A stretch of 51,631 nt of DNA from Nostoc sp. T09 (GTDB lineage Bacteria > Cyanobacteriota > Cyanobacteriia > Cyanobacteriales > Nostocaceae), in contig NZ_MTAV01000023.1 in the NCBI RefSeq assembly GCF_002154695.1, forward strand, positions 201 to 51,831. The letters are read 5' to 3'. Shown here in pieces: positions 1 to 8,958 of this stretch (position 1 is its first letter; each line of letters starts with the position of its first letter). The position numbers and the translations under genes were made by a program. Under the pieces are notes generated by a model. It did no database searches and was not told the origin of the DNA. It worked only from the letters and a program-made list of their open reading frames with translations.

Positions 1-745
1 CGCTAACGGCAGCCTCTCCCAAGGCTGGTAAATTAGTAACTAAGCGAAACTCGGTTTTTGTCTCTAAATCACAAAAATTAATTACTCTATAACTTTGAGC
101 ATCATCAGATGCACCAACTTTTACCAACCCATTTGAGCCATCAAATTCTAGTTTCCAATTGTTTTTTATCCGCAAAATAAAATATTTATTTTCTTGTACT
201 AATTCTTGGACAAATTTTAATCCAGCGAAACCCCTATCCATTACCCCAACAGCATTTATTGGTAGAGTAGACATCATTTTATAACCAAATTTATAATCAT
301 GGTCATGTCCAAAGTTTATGAAGTTATCTGATGGGCTTCCAGTAGCTAGATTTAGAGAACTAAAAAGTTTTACTTGATGGTGTCCTAGTACCCATAACAA
401 TTTGCTGGTGAGAGTAATAATTGTTGAATCTATTGGACAAATTGCATATTTATCGTGTAACTTTTTTTGAACTTTATTCTGGACTAATTCATTTAGTTTT
501 TGGTAAATTTCTTGAAAAGGTTTCTGGCTTCGATGTAAGTTTGCTTTTGAGAAAGTAGAAATATCTACCTCAAATCCTGTGTTGTTTAATCTGTTAAACA
601 AATCTCGCATACTTGTTAAGCTGTTATCCAGAGCATAAGATAGCCAGCACTCAAATAACAGACGACTGTTTAATACTGGATAATCGTTTTTTGTCAGTCC
701 TCTCAGGATATCTTTGACAATCTTGGGAAATGAATTTATAATCAC
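1..745 (-). mobile_element. IS4-type DDE transposase, partial at window edge
   Basis: This reading frame on the minus strand runs off the left edge of the window. I read it from a GTG at 743-745, giving an N-terminus that begins MIINSFPKIVKDIL. About 248 codons are visible and no internal stop was noticed. Recognisable blocks are CPIDSTIITL, which carries the likely first catalytic Asp, then WVLGHHQVKLFSSL, and VMDRGFAGLKF with the second Asp. Together they match an IS4-type transposase common in Nostoc and Anabaena. The C-terminal Glu region and the right terminal repeat lie outside the window. The start is uncertain: an overlapping 72-codon frame at 651-869 is a shadow of the region upstream of it. 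The family call is from motif memory and the exact IS name is not claimed. Confidence 0.8.
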
Positions 746-989
746 TATCAAATAGATATACTTTAATGTTTCGCCCAAAATTTAACATATTTTGGGCTGT
801 TTTTATCCGATTTTTCTTAATATTCAACACTTTTGGATAGTAAGTATATAAATCTAAATAGTCATTCAAACTGTCTTTATTGATTAAATGATAACTAAAT
901 TCTCATACTATTATCTTACAATTTGTTGTTTTGATCCAGGCTAAAAATCTAATTATATTAAATTGATTGTTAAAACCTGATGAATTAAT

Positions 990-1868
990 ATGCACCTCAC
1001 CATCCTTTATCGCGGTTCTTTAATTAGTTGCAACTACGGTTGTGAATATTGCCCTTTTGCTAAACGCCAACAAACAGCTGCAGAATTAGGAATTGATAAA
1101 CAATCTTTAGAAAAGTTTGTCAATTGGATTTCCCAAAATTCCCAACATCAATTTTCTATTCTCTTTACCCCTTGGGGAGAAGCCTTAATCCATTCTTGGT
1201 ATCAGCAAGCACTAATAAAATTAACGCATTTGCCCAATGTTAATAAGGCTGCAATTCAAACTAATCTTTCTTGTCAGCTAGATTGGGTAGACGAATGTAA
1301 TAAAGATAAATTGGCACTTTGGGCAACTTTTCATTCAGAATGGGTGTCACGTGATCGCTTTTTAGCAAAATGCCTAGATTTAGACAAAAACTCTGTTAAA
1401 TTTAGCGTCGGAGTTGTTGGTTTTGCCAAATTTAAAGCAGAAATAGCAGCTTTACGTCACGAGTTACCAAGCCACGTATATTTGTGGATTAATGCTGTCA
1501 AAGCTGAACTTTCTAATTTATCATCAGCAGACAGAGAATTTTTCCAATCTATCGATCCATTATATGAATTAAATACTCATCATTATCCCAGCTTTGGGCA
1601 TTCTTGTCAGGCTGGAAAATCAGCGATTTCTGTTGATGGTGACGGTACAATGCGCCGCTGTCATTTTATAAAAGCACCAATTGGTAATATCTATGATCTT
1701 GATTGGGAAGCCGCTTTGTTGGATCAACCTTGTACCAACCAAACTTGTCACTGTCATATTGGTTACGTTAATCTGGAATATTTAAAAATGAATAAGGTGT
1801 TTGGTTCGGGGATTTTGGAAAGAATTCCTGATAATTGGGTTAATAAAAATTATACTAATCTAGGGTAG
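990..1868 (+). CDS. STM4011-type radical SAM protein
   Basis: A 292-aa radical SAM enzyme. The iron-sulfur motif is a CX3CX2C at Cys14, Cys18 and Cys21 (CNYGCEYC), right after an N-terminal strand. The block LFTPWGEALIHSWY follows. Further cysteines lie in HSCQAG, MRRCHF and CTNQTCHCHIGYV near the C-terminus and look like an auxiliary-cluster (SPASM-like) region. The whole pattern matches the STM4011 family, which is uncharacterised and normally lies next to STM4012, STM4013 and STM4014 genes. None of those partners is visible here; the neighbours are a transposase and an ArsR operon. The ATG at 990 is the only good start. The gene is AT-rich like the flanking DNA. Substrate and product are unknown. 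Confidence 0.85.
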   Translation: MHLTILYRGSLISCNYGCEYCPFAKRQQTAAELGIDKQSLEKFVNWISQNSQHQFSILFTPWGEALIHSWYQQALIKLTHLPNVNKAAIQTNLSCQLDWVDECNKDKLALWATFHSEWVSRDRFLAKCLDLDKNSVKFSVGVVGFAKFKAEIAALRHELPSHVYLWINAVKAELSNLSSADREFFQSIDPLYELNTHHYPSFGHSCQAGKSAISVDGDGTMRRCHFIKAPIGNIYDLDWEAALLDQPCTNQTCHCHIGYVNLEYLKMNKVFGSGILERIPDNWVNKNYTNLG

Positions 1869-2166
1869 TATCCAGGGCAAACGCATCTAAATATTGAATC
1901 CCGAACCTTAAAGATAACTTATTCGCAATCAATCGCAATTCTCATACCGTTCCTTTGTGAAGCTACGCCAAATTTTCTCTATATCTCCTTTCTTCGCGTT
2001 CTTTGCGTCTTCTCTGCGAGACGCTACGCGAACGTGGTTCCTTTTTATTTCTTGCGCCGAAGGTTGTGGCGCACGGCATGTTTCACAGTAGAGTGCACGC
2101 TAAGTTGGTTGTCCTCAGTGCCTACAAACAAAGTTGAAAATTTGAGTACGATCTCTTAATTAACTC
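1869..2166. other. Intergenic region with palindromic repeat debris
   Basis: There is no convincing gene between the radical SAM gene and the ArsR promoter. Around 2010-2035 the sequence contains GAGACGCTACGCGAACG, a repeat core that recurs at 16289-16304 in this window and is typical of dispersed GC-rich repeats in Nostocales. The stretch TCTTCGCGTTCTTTGCGTC at about 1992-2010 is another recurrent intergenic phrase, seen again in similar form near 9478-9505. Confidence 0.5.
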
Positions 2167-2221
2167 TTGACATTCAAGACTAGTACATTTAACCTAGTAG
2201 TTAATTAACTGCGCGGTTAAA
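2167..2221 (+). promoter_or_regulatory. Promoter with dyad operator for the arsR-type operon
   Basis: A -35-like TTGACA (2167-2172) is followed after 17 bp by TAACCT (2190-2195). Overlapping the -10 and downstream is a 34-bp dyad centred at 2204.5: TTTAACC at 2188-2194 mirrors GGTTAAA at 2215-2221, and TTAATTAA at 2201-2208 sits exactly on the centre. ArsR repressors bind such dyads over promoters, so autoregulation by the gene at 2236 is likely. The symmetry is seen directly; its function is inferred. Confidence 0.6.
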
Positions 2222-2235
2222 TACTTCCAATCTAA

Positions 2236-2586
2236 ATGTCCACCGATCAATTGAGCGTCACCTTTGCCGCCCTTGCCGATCCTACTCGGCGGGCAATCCT
2301 GGCTCATCTTGCTAAGGGCGAAGCATCGGTAACTGAACTAGCCCAACCCTTTGAGATGAGCCTACCTGCCATTTCTAAACATCTCAAGGTGCTGGAGCGT
2401 GCTGGATTGATCGCAAGGGGTCGAGAGGCTCAGTGGCGACCCTGCCGACTAGATGCAGAACCACTCAAGGATGCAGCAGATTGGATTGAGCAATATCGCC
2501 AATTCTGGGAACAGAATTTGGATCGTCTGGACGAGTATCTACAACAATTACAAGCAGAGGAAAAGAAACGCGATCGCGAAGCATAA
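2236..2586 (+). CDS. ArsR-family winged-helix repressor
   Basis: A 116-aa ArsR/SmtB-type regulator. The N-terminal part carries the family phrase FAALADPTRRAILAHL, followed by a helix-turn-helix read as VTELAQPFEMSLPAISKHLKVLERAGLI. The C-terminal third is an acidic helix (EQYRQFWEQNLDRLDEYL) used for dimerisation. No metal-binding ELCVCDL motif is present, so it is not a classical metal sensor. It belongs to the metal-independent subgroup whose genes sit next to SRPBCC/AHSA1 genes, as here: the SRPBCC gene starts 29 bp downstream and the two are probably co-transcribed. A dyad overlaps the promoter just upstream and is the likely operator. Confidence 0.9.
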   Translation: MSTDQLSVTFAALADPTRRAILAHLAKGEASVTELAQPFEMSLPAISKHLKVLERAGLIARGREAQWRPCRLDAEPLKDAADWIEQYRQFWEQNLDRLDEYLQQLQAEEKKRDREA

Positions 2587-2615
2587 ACTCCGTTCCCTTC
2601 TTAAGGAGAAACAAG

Positions 2616-3599
2616 ATGTTGAGACAAAATGACTCCACTTCCGCTCAGTCCGAACGCGAGATTATCATTACCCGTATCTTCAATGCACCGCGAGAACTTG
2701 TATTTCAGGCATGGACAGACCCAAAACACATTACCCAATGGTGGGGACCAAAAGGCTTTACAACTCGTGTAACTGAACTAGATTTGCGTCCAGGTGGTCA
2801 ATGGCGGTATGTCATGGTTGGCTCAGATGGCACAGAGTACCCTGCTAAAGGTGTTTTCCACGAAATCGTGCCTCCAGAACGGATTGTTAGCAGTGATGAA
2901 TTTGATGAAGGCTTTGAACAAGTTATCAACGCAGATTTGCCGCAAGGAATCATCATGACAGTGATGTTTGAGGAGTTGAACGGACAGACTAAACTCACTC
3001 TCCAAATTCTTCACACATCTGCAAGCGATCGCCGCAAGCATGAACAGATGGGTGTTATTGCTGGGTGGAACTCTAGTTTCGATTGCCTCGACGAATTCCT
3101 GGCAAAGCAAGTAAAACAGCAGCACAATGGTTTCACCCTAACGTTGCCATCAGATCGAGAAATCGTCGTGACTCGCATCTTTAATGCTCCACGTAGGCAA
3201 GTCTATGAGGCATGGACTCAACCTGAACACGTTAAGCGCTGGTTTGGGGGTTGTAGCACTATGACAATGACTGTTTGCGAAATTGACCTGCGCGTGGGTG
3301 GTAATTGGCGCTATGTCTTGCATGACTCTAGTAACAGCACTGAACACGCATTTTCAGGAGAGTACTGTGAAATTGTGCCACCAGAACGCTTAGTTGCTAC
3401 CGAACGCTACGAGCCTGTCCCTAACAGCGACCATCTAAATACGCTAACCCTGACTGAAATTGACGGCAAAACGACGCTGCACATCCACATCCTACACCAG
3501 TCTAGAGAGCAACGAGATGGGCATCTCCAATCTGGCATGGAAGAGGGATTACGCCAGACTCTAAACCGTTTTGAAGAACTTCTCAAATCAACGGGATGA
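2616..3599 (+). CDS. Tandem double SRPBCC (AHSA1-type) protein
   Basis: A 327-aa protein made of two consecutive SRPBCC/AHSA1-type domains, roughly residues 15-165 and 178-325. Each begins with the same phrase (EREIIITRIFNAPRELVFQAW and DREIVVTRIFNAPRRQVYEAW) and shares later blocks such as LRPGGQWRYVM versus LRVGGNWRYVL and CEIVPPERL. Single-domain relatives of about 150 aa are normal, so this is a fused duplication. The ligand is unknown; the fold has a hydrophobic cavity for small molecules. It follows the ArsR gene with a clear ribosome site (AAGGAG) upstream of ATG 2616. A strong hairpin at 3613-3641 ends the unit. Confidence 0.88.
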   Translation: MLRQNDSTSAQSEREIIITRIFNAPRELVFQAWTDPKHITQWWGPKGFTTRVTELDLRPGGQWRYVMVGSDGTEYPAKGVFHEIVPPERIVSSDEFDEGFEQVINADLPQGIIMTVMFEELNGQTKLTLQILHTSASDRRKHEQMGVIAGWNSSFDCLDEFLAKQVKQQHNGFTLTLPSDREIVVTRIFNAPRRQVYEAWTQPEHVKRWFGGCSTMTMTVCEIDLRVGGNWRYVLHDSSNSTEHAFSGEYCEIVPPERLVATERYEPVPNSDHLNTLTLTEIDGKTTLHIHILHQSREQRDGHLQSGMEEGLRQTLNRFEELLKSTG

Positions 3600-3612
3600 C
3601 ATCAACAAAATC

Positions 3613-3641
3613 TGCGGTTCGGCAATAATAACCGAACCGCA
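3613..3641 (+). terminator. Hairpin terminator after the SRPBCC gene
   Basis: A perfect 10-bp stem, TGCGGTTCGG at 3613-3622 and CCGAACCGCA at 3632-3641, with a 9-nt AT-rich loop, lies 13 bp after the stop codon of the double SRPBCC gene. There is no T-run after it on the plus strand, so its efficiency is uncertain. Confidence 0.6.
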
Positions 3642-3643
3642 CA

Positions 3644-3712
3644 ATGAACAGGAAACTGCAATCGAGCGCGTGGTGGCAACAAGCTCTTGAGGCTCTTGCA
3701 GCTAAGAAGTAA
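3644..3712 (+). CDS. Possible 22-aa micro-ORF
   Basis: A short frame of 22 codons starts at ATG 3644, directly after the hairpin, and ends with TAA at 3712. The peptide begins MNRKLQSSAWWQQAL and ends in an alanine- and lysine-rich tail. It has no good ribosome site and no relative that I recognise. It could be the remnant of a longer gene or a chance frame. It is listed only because it is the sole open frame between the terminator and the CIS operon. Confidence 0.15.
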   Translation: MNRKLQSSAWWQQALEALAAKK

Positions 3713-3851
3713 CATTTAAACTAAACACTCTTTCTCCCCCTATACTTTCCTCTCCCCCAGCTTGGCATTACCTGGCAATTTTGGGTTGGTGTGGCTAGAT
3801 GGCATGTACTGGGTGATTGTTGGTAATAAAATCTCCTTTAGCATCTCCTAA

Positions 3852-5051
3852 TTACCACTTTCCTAAATCATCTTCTTGTTGCAAGCCAATGAACTGTCGC
3901 CGCTTCCAAGCATAGTGCAGAATATTAATTCCCAATTCCTGGGCTGTACGAATTGTCAATCTGGGTAAATTTAATTCTCTATCTAATCCCCAAGCAGTAG
4001 CTAAATCACCAATTACTAAAATAATTCCGCCTCCAATTAACAGTCGAATTAAATGTTGATTAATAATTGGCAAAGCAGCAAATAAGAAGGGTTTAGTTCT
4101 TAAAGGATGACTTCTTTGTAACTCTTCTAAAGGTCTTAAGGGATTTTCTAATTGCTGTGCTAAGGCGTGAGTACTATCAATCAGAGAGTTAGCATCTTGA
4201 GGTGCATCAACTAAAAGTATCCCACCAGCATTTAAATAATTTTTTAGTGATTCAAATTCAATACTATTAAAAGATAATGCCTGCTGGCCTGTTAAATAAA
4301 GTAAGTCGTAGTCCTGGATATTTTCCCCTAAAGAAACTTGTCCTGGCTCATCAATGCCGCGTAAAGACGGGTATAGAGGTTCGATTGATTGCAGTAAATA
4401 TGAGAGGTTGAAAAAATTCCGGGCACATTCAGAATCGCTATGATTTACCTGCGCGATCGCCACATTTGTTTGGGGCCGTGCTTGTGCATGACGGCGGTAA
4501 CGTAAATCAATATTTTGATAACCAGGAAAGAAAACATCCGCTGGTAGGCTAATGGCATTTTGTCCTGGTTGCAAAAGTATGCGACACAGTTCTATTTCTG
4601 AACCTTCTAGTGTGGAATTTTTTTGGTCAATGCGATATGTTTCTTGGACAATATCTCTTGGTTGTCCACGTCGTAATTCATCAGGATCTACATAACTTAC
4701 TACTAAGTAAATGGTAGCTGGTTCAGAACTTGCTACTTCTAAATCAATGGGAAAGTCATACGCTTTAGGCACGACAATTAGATTTCCTGCTACATCAATG
4801 GCAATTCCTGGTTGAATTTGTACCCAGCGCCCATCTCGATATTTAGCTTCTACTTGGCGGGGCGCAGAAATAACTCTAACGCCTAAACCGCAGACAATCC
4901 CTGGTTGGTTTAAGCATTGATAGTGAGTATTTTGTCGCAGCCGATGGTAATCATGAGCTTTACTCCAGCGTTCTGCATTAATGAGTAATCCATCTGATGC
5001 TTGCAGACGTTCAAAGGATTTGATATGTGGTGGTGGAAATGGATGGGTCAT
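3852..5051 (-). CDS. CIS cluster protein with DUF4159-like C-terminal half
   Basis: A 399-aa protein encoded last in the minus-strand CIS operon, 75 bp after the tail-protein-I-like gene. The N-terminal part (about 1-190) opens with SFERLQASDGLLINAERW, contains GIVCGLGVRV and reads as a beta-rich structural domain of the type found in tail and baseplate clusters. From about residue 245 it changes character: DLLYLTGQQALSF, LKNYLNAGGILLVDAP and LGINILHYAWKRRQF match the layout of DUF4159 domains, which resemble glutamine-amidotransferase-like folds without obvious catalysis. No signal peptide is present; a hydrophobic stretch (LLIGGGIILVIGDLATAWGL) lies near residue 345. A peripheral baseplate or anchoring role is an inference from position. 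Confidence 0.7.
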   Translation of the reverse strand: MTHPFPPPHIKSFERLQASDGLLINAERWSKAHDYHRLRQNTHYQCLNQPGIVCGLGVRVISAPRQVEAKYRDGRWVQIQPGIAIDVAGNLIVVPKAYDFPIDLEVASSEPATIYLVVSYVDPDELRRGQPRDIVQETYRIDQKNSTLEGSEIELCRILLQPGQNAISLPADVFFPGYQNIDLRYRRHAQARPQTNVAIAQVNHSDSECARNFFNLSYLLQSIEPLYPSLRGIDEPGQVSLGENIQDYDLLYLTGQQALSFNSIEFESLKNYLNAGGILLVDAPQDANSLIDSTHALAQQLENPLRPLEELQRSHPLRTKPFLFAALPIINQHLIRLLIGGGIILVIGDLATAWGLDRELNLPRLTIRTAQELGINILHYAWKRRQFIGLQQEDDLGKW

Positions 5052-5126
5052 CTCAATTTTAGATTTTGGATTTTAGATTGTGAAAATAAATTTAAAAATT
5101 TGTAGGGTGGGCATTGCCACCAAACT

Positions 5127-6161
5127 TTAATTATTTTGATTTTCTATCAATAATTCATAAGTACAAAAAGCAGGTTTTTCTTGTTCAATAATTTTTCTTA
5201 CTAGTTGTTCATTAATGTTGTTATGAGAGTTATTTCTACGTAAGCGAACTACAAAGTGATATGCTTGTCCACCTGCTAAAACTGCGCTACCAATTTGGGC
5301 ATCGCCTAAGATAAAACTTGGACCAAATGGTTCTGTAATACTAATATGTTTATCAGCTTCGTTAGGTAGATCGTCGTCTAAAGGTAGACCTGTATAAAGA
5401 TGTAAGTAAAGACGTAATCCTTTACGAGTTCCTCGCCAGCGATAAATTTCTACTGCACGGCTAATTAAACGACGTTGTTGGTCAAGATTCCAAACGGAAT
5501 CTACTTGCCAAGCTACCCAGTGGGCTAAAAACGGTAGTATTGCTCGTGGTGCTGTCAAGGGATCGAGGTTTGCCCACATGACGTTAAAGCTATCAATTGC
5601 AGGTTGATAAGCTTGTTCAAATACCTTGATGAAGCGACCAATAAAGTCTACTTCTCGATATAGAACTGGCAAAAACTCCATGTAGGCACTGTAAGGACGA
5701 ATATATAAATTAAATGTCTCACTTTGCTGGATTTGTTCTCGTTCTGTCCCAGGGTCGATATTGACAAGTACTAGACTGCGAAAGTTAAGAGTTAATTTAT
5801 CTTTTTTCCCTGGGAGAATCGCTTGCTGATCTTCAAAAAATGTTGCGGGAACAGTGAAATATAACACTGCATTCATCTGTCCCCCTGGCGGAATTTCGCT
5901 ACCTTCTGTACCACCAATTTGGCACCACTGGGCTGGAAATTCGCCTTCTACTTTTAAACTCAGTCGCAAGGGGCGTTCTTCCAAGTTTTTTATTTGGACA
6001 ATCATCTCGCTGGGTTGCCCTGGATGCAAAAGCAAACTATGCCCTGCTTCATCTATACCCTCTGGCCCAGCAAATGCTAAACCTGCCCCAGGTACAGCTT
6101 CGGGAATTTGCATTGGGGTTAATTGAATGCCGATGGCTGGGCTATAACGGCTTTGAACCAT
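5127..6161 (-). CDS. Phage tail protein I-like baseplate protein (CIS)
   Basis: A 344-aa protein in the CIS operon, 11 bp after the baseplate J-like gene. Residues 1-130 form a beta-sandwich-like region (HPGQPSEMIVQIKNLEERPL). From about 155 the sequence matches the tail-protein-I (Tail_P2_I) type: YMEFLPVLYREVDFIGRFIKVFEQ, then ILPFLAHWVAWQVD and RRLISRAVEIYRWRGTRKGL. In P2-like phages this protein links the baseplate wedge to fibres, and in CIS clusters it occupies the same slot. The N-terminal beta domain is an addition relative to P2 gpI. It is likely a cytoplasmically assembled structural protein. The ATG at 6161 gives the natural start. Confidence 0.85.
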   Translation of the reverse strand: MVQSRYSPAIGIQLTPMQIPEAVPGAGLAFAGPEGIDEAGHSLLLHPGQPSEMIVQIKNLEERPLRLSLKVEGEFPAQWCQIGGTEGSEIPPGGQMNAVLYFTVPATFFEDQQAILPGKKDKLTLNFRSLVLVNIDPGTEREQIQQSETFNLYIRPYSAYMEFLPVLYREVDFIGRFIKVFEQAYQPAIDSFNVMWANLDPLTAPRAILPFLAHWVAWQVDSVWNLDQQRRLISRAVEIYRWRGTRKGLRLYLHLYTGLPLDDDLPNEADKHISITEPFGPSFILGDAQIGSAVLAGGQAYHFVVRLRRNNSHNNINEQLVRKIIEQEKPAFCTYELLIENQNN

Positions 6162-6172
6162 AAACTTTTCCC

Positions 6173-8371
6173 TCAGCGAGTGATGATTTGGATGTCATGA
6201 CCGGAACGCAGATTAGAATCAAACCAGGAACAGACTAAACCTTGCACTCCTGGATCAATTAACTGTTCTGGTGATGGTTGTCGTCTCCAGCTTTCTCCTT
6301 GCTTGCGGATGGGAAACAGCAAAACTGGGCCTAAATAACGCACGCCTGGGGTTTGTTGCATTAAGGCGATAATATCTGAGGTATAAACGGGTCGCCCAAA
6401 GGGCCAACCTTTACCTTCATTGCCTCCAGTGAGGGGATTTAAATATTTATACAGAGAAATTCTTAAGTTGCGGAGAATTTCTGCCCTAGCTAGGGGGTTG
6501 TCATAAGCAGGTTCGAGAATTACTTCTGTTTGGACAGAAACACCAACATAATCTGGTTCTAGGAGCCTGACTTGTACTCCTAATAACTTTCTTTCGTCTA
6601 AGTATTGTAAAACTCGCTCTTGCAGTGCGGGACTGAGGGCAAATTGTTCTGGTGCGATACCTTCGCCTTGGGCGATCGCATCTGTATTAGCTTGCGGAAC
6701 TACAAGTAAACTCACTGTACCCGCTTGGGCACTGGAAAGCGCAGATAAACACCGCACACGCGCGATCGCACCTGCACCAGCTTGCTGCGCTAACACCTCA
6801 AAGTCTTCCGCAGTCACAGCGCGATCGCGGGTGCGAAGAATTCGGGGAGCCTTCATCACCGCTTGTTCTAGAGATTCGGCATCAGCACCGTTAATGGCAG
6901 CTTTGTAATTTGTGACACTGGCTACGTAGGGAACAGCCGACTTCAAAAACTGGAGCGAGCCAATTTGGACATTGCCCTCTCTGCCTCCACCTGTGCGGTA
7001 AGCGAGGATTCTAATCTCGGAGCCACGTGGAGGAACTGCACCGTATTGGTGTTCAAGTGCGTTTTCAATATCACTAACTTGCACTACGGTGTCTTCTGTT
7101 CTTGGCTGCTGAATACGCGATCGCACTTGTGTTTGGCGTTGCAGTTGACCTGGTTCCCGAATTAACGGCCCAAACTGGACTACACCAGTGAGCGAATCAA
7201 TAATATAGTGACGGTCTTGGGGAGTAGAATCGGCAAAATCTCGCACCTCACGCCAAGTTTGCGGTAAGCCACCAGGAGGAGTAACAATGATGTACTCAGT
7301 TTCTCGACGTTCTAAAATCGGTGGCGCTTGTAATTGAAAGGTTTGTCCGGGTGTACCGTTACTAATCCCTAAGCGTTCATCTTGAAGCAAGGTACTGTGA
7401 CTCGCTCTAACTGTACCGCCAATTGATCGCACCGCTAAACCCGTAATGCGTGGCGGACGACTGTAACCTTCTTGATTTGCTTCTGGGCTGGTAAAGCTAC
7501 AACGCAACCAGCGTCCTCGGTAAGCAGTAAAAGTAGTCACAGGCCAAGATTGCGGTAAATGTAGCTGCACATCTGCACCTTGAGCCGGATTTCCTCCCTG
7601 TTGGGTAATTTCGTAAAAACTGAAACCCCGCGTTTGGTCGTCTGACTCTTTCATTAACACTGGCTGCCAATCTTGTCCGTCCCAAGCTTCCCATTTTCGG
7701 GGTGGATGATTGGGATCGATACCTGTAGGGGTAGCCGCCGCCCCTTGGATAGTTACTTCCAGGACATTACCATCTAGAGGATCATCAGAATTAATTACTA
7801 GATAAAAGCAGTTACCAGCTTGCGGTTGCTCGTTAAATACAGGTTGTTCGCTACCAGTCCAGTAACCGCTAGGCTGACGAGTCCAGATATTCGAGAGCCG
7901 TTCTCGCAGAGATTGGGGAATATCTTCGACAGTTTGGGCTGTAAGGAAATGCTGTAACCGAGGTTTACCAATAATTAAAGGCGAATCTGTACTAAAAGTA
8001 ATCGCTGGTGTTGTTTCGGTGCGGATAGTTGAGACTTCAATTCCTGTAGGAATCGTATAAGCTTCAGGCAGGTCAGAACTTAAATAAAAAGTTAATTCTG
8101 TATGTGCTGGGGCGGGGGGTTGGAGGCGAATGCCCAATAATTCTAAAAAAGCTACATAATTTTTTCTTGGTACTTGGTTAAACCTGAGCAACATCTGGTC
8201 AGTTAACCAAGCAAATAACTCAATTAGCGTCATCCCCGGATCGCTGAGGTTGTGGTCTGTCCACTCAGGACAGTAGCGCGGGATACGCATCGTACACTCT
8301 TCGACCAAATCATCAAAGGTGCGATCGTCTAAGTTGGAAGATGGTAATTGCGGTAAAAAATCAAATTTCAC
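6173..8371 (-). CDS. Baseplate J-like wedge protein (CIS)
   Basis: A 732-aa baseplate wedge subunit of the J/gp6-like type. The opening (FDDLVEECTMRIPRYCPEWTD, then DHNLSDPGMTLIELFAWLTD) is the signature of the putative baseplate assembly proteins found in CIS clusters. The middle contains the J-core phrase APRILRTRDRAVTAEDFEVLA, and the C-terminal region has LGVQVRLLEPDYVGVSVQTEV. It starts 2 bp after the end of the gp25 gene, so the two are translationally coupled. In such machines several copies form the wedge ring around the spike and contact the sheath. Length and order match the Afp11/12 position of known CIS. Several HIP1 octamers lie inside the gene, so it is a long-term resident. Confidence 0.9.
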   Translation of the reverse strand: MKFDFLPQLPSSNLDDRTFDDLVEECTMRIPRYCPEWTDHNLSDPGMTLIELFAWLTDQMLLRFNQVPRKNYVAFLELLGIRLQPPAPAHTELTFYLSSDLPEAYTIPTGIEVSTIRTETTPAITFSTDSPLIIGKPRLQHFLTAQTVEDIPQSLRERLSNIWTRQPSGYWTGSEQPVFNEQPQAGNCFYLVINSDDPLDGNVLEVTIQGAAATPTGIDPNHPPRKWEAWDGQDWQPVLMKESDDQTRGFSFYEITQQGGNPAQGADVQLHLPQSWPVTTFTAYRGRWLRCSFTSPEANQEGYSRPPRITGLAVRSIGGTVRASHSTLLQDERLGISNGTPGQTFQLQAPPILERRETEYIIVTPPGGLPQTWREVRDFADSTPQDRHYIIDSLTGVVQFGPLIREPGQLQRQTQVRSRIQQPRTEDTVVQVSDIENALEHQYGAVPPRGSEIRILAYRTGGGREGNVQIGSLQFLKSAVPYVASVTNYKAAINGADAESLEQAVMKAPRILRTRDRAVTAEDFEVLAQQAGAGAIARVRCLSALSSAQAGTVSLLVVPQANTDAIAQGEGIAPEQFALSPALQERVLQYLDERKLLGVQVRLLEPDYVGVSVQTEVILEPAYDNPLARAEILRNLRISLYKYLNPLTGGNEGKGWPFGRPVYTSDIIALMQQTPGVRYLGPVLLFPIRKQGESWRRQPSPEQLIDPGVQGLVCSWFDSNLRSGHDIQIITR

Positions 8372-8373
8372 AG

Positions 8374-8781
8374 TTACTCCCCAGCCGACATTAAATAGTA
8401 AGGATAAACAAAGCTGTGAATATTAGGACTGTCTTTAAGTCGATAATTAATATTGATGTCTACTCTGCCACGTACAGGGTCGGGTTCAGTTATCACTTGA
8501 TCGACAATAATGCGTGGTTCCCAAACTTCCAGCGCTTCTAAAACATAAATACGAATTTGCAGTAGAGTGTCGTTATTCATGGGTGCAAATGCCAATTCCG
8601 ACAAGCGCGACCCAAAATTCGGGCGATAAACCCTTTCACCGACTCCAGTGCGAAGAATAATCCAAATAGATTCTTTAACTTTTTGCGCTTCACTGCTGAG
8701 TTGTATCCCACCTTGCAAACTCAAGCGCAAGGGGAAAGCCCAACCTGTTCCTAAATAATCTCGTTGCTGACCATAAACCAT
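8374..8781 (-). CDS. gp25-like baseplate wedge protein (CIS)
   Basis: A 135-aa GPW/gp25-family protein. The core reads ESIWIILRTGVGERVYRPNFGSRL followed by LAFAPMNNDTLLQIRIYVLEALEVWEPRI, the standard gp25 motif that includes the EPR core. In T4, T6SS and extracellular CIS this subunit starts sheath polymerisation on the baseplate. It lies between the PAAR gene (177 bp upstream) and the J-like gene (2 bp downstream). Its presence implies a sheath, yet no sheath gene is in the window. Confidence 0.92.
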   Translation of the reverse strand: MVYGQQRDYLGTGWAFPLRLSLQGGIQLSSEAQKVKESIWIILRTGVGERVYRPNFGSRLSELAFAPMNNDTLLQIRIYVLEALEVWEPRIIVDQVITEPDPVRGRVDININYRLKDSPNIHSFVYPYYLMSAGE

Positions 8782-8958
8782 AGTTGTTATATGGCTGTGA
8801 TATCTATACTTTCAAAGATATCGGCACAGCAGATTTAAGCCTATTCGCCAAAGGTCGAGATGAGAAGGCAGGAGGCAAGACTTATTATTTACTTCCCCCT
8901 TGTCTCCCCACACTCCCCACACTCCTTTATCCCCCTTCTACCCTCTGCCTCCCTTCCC

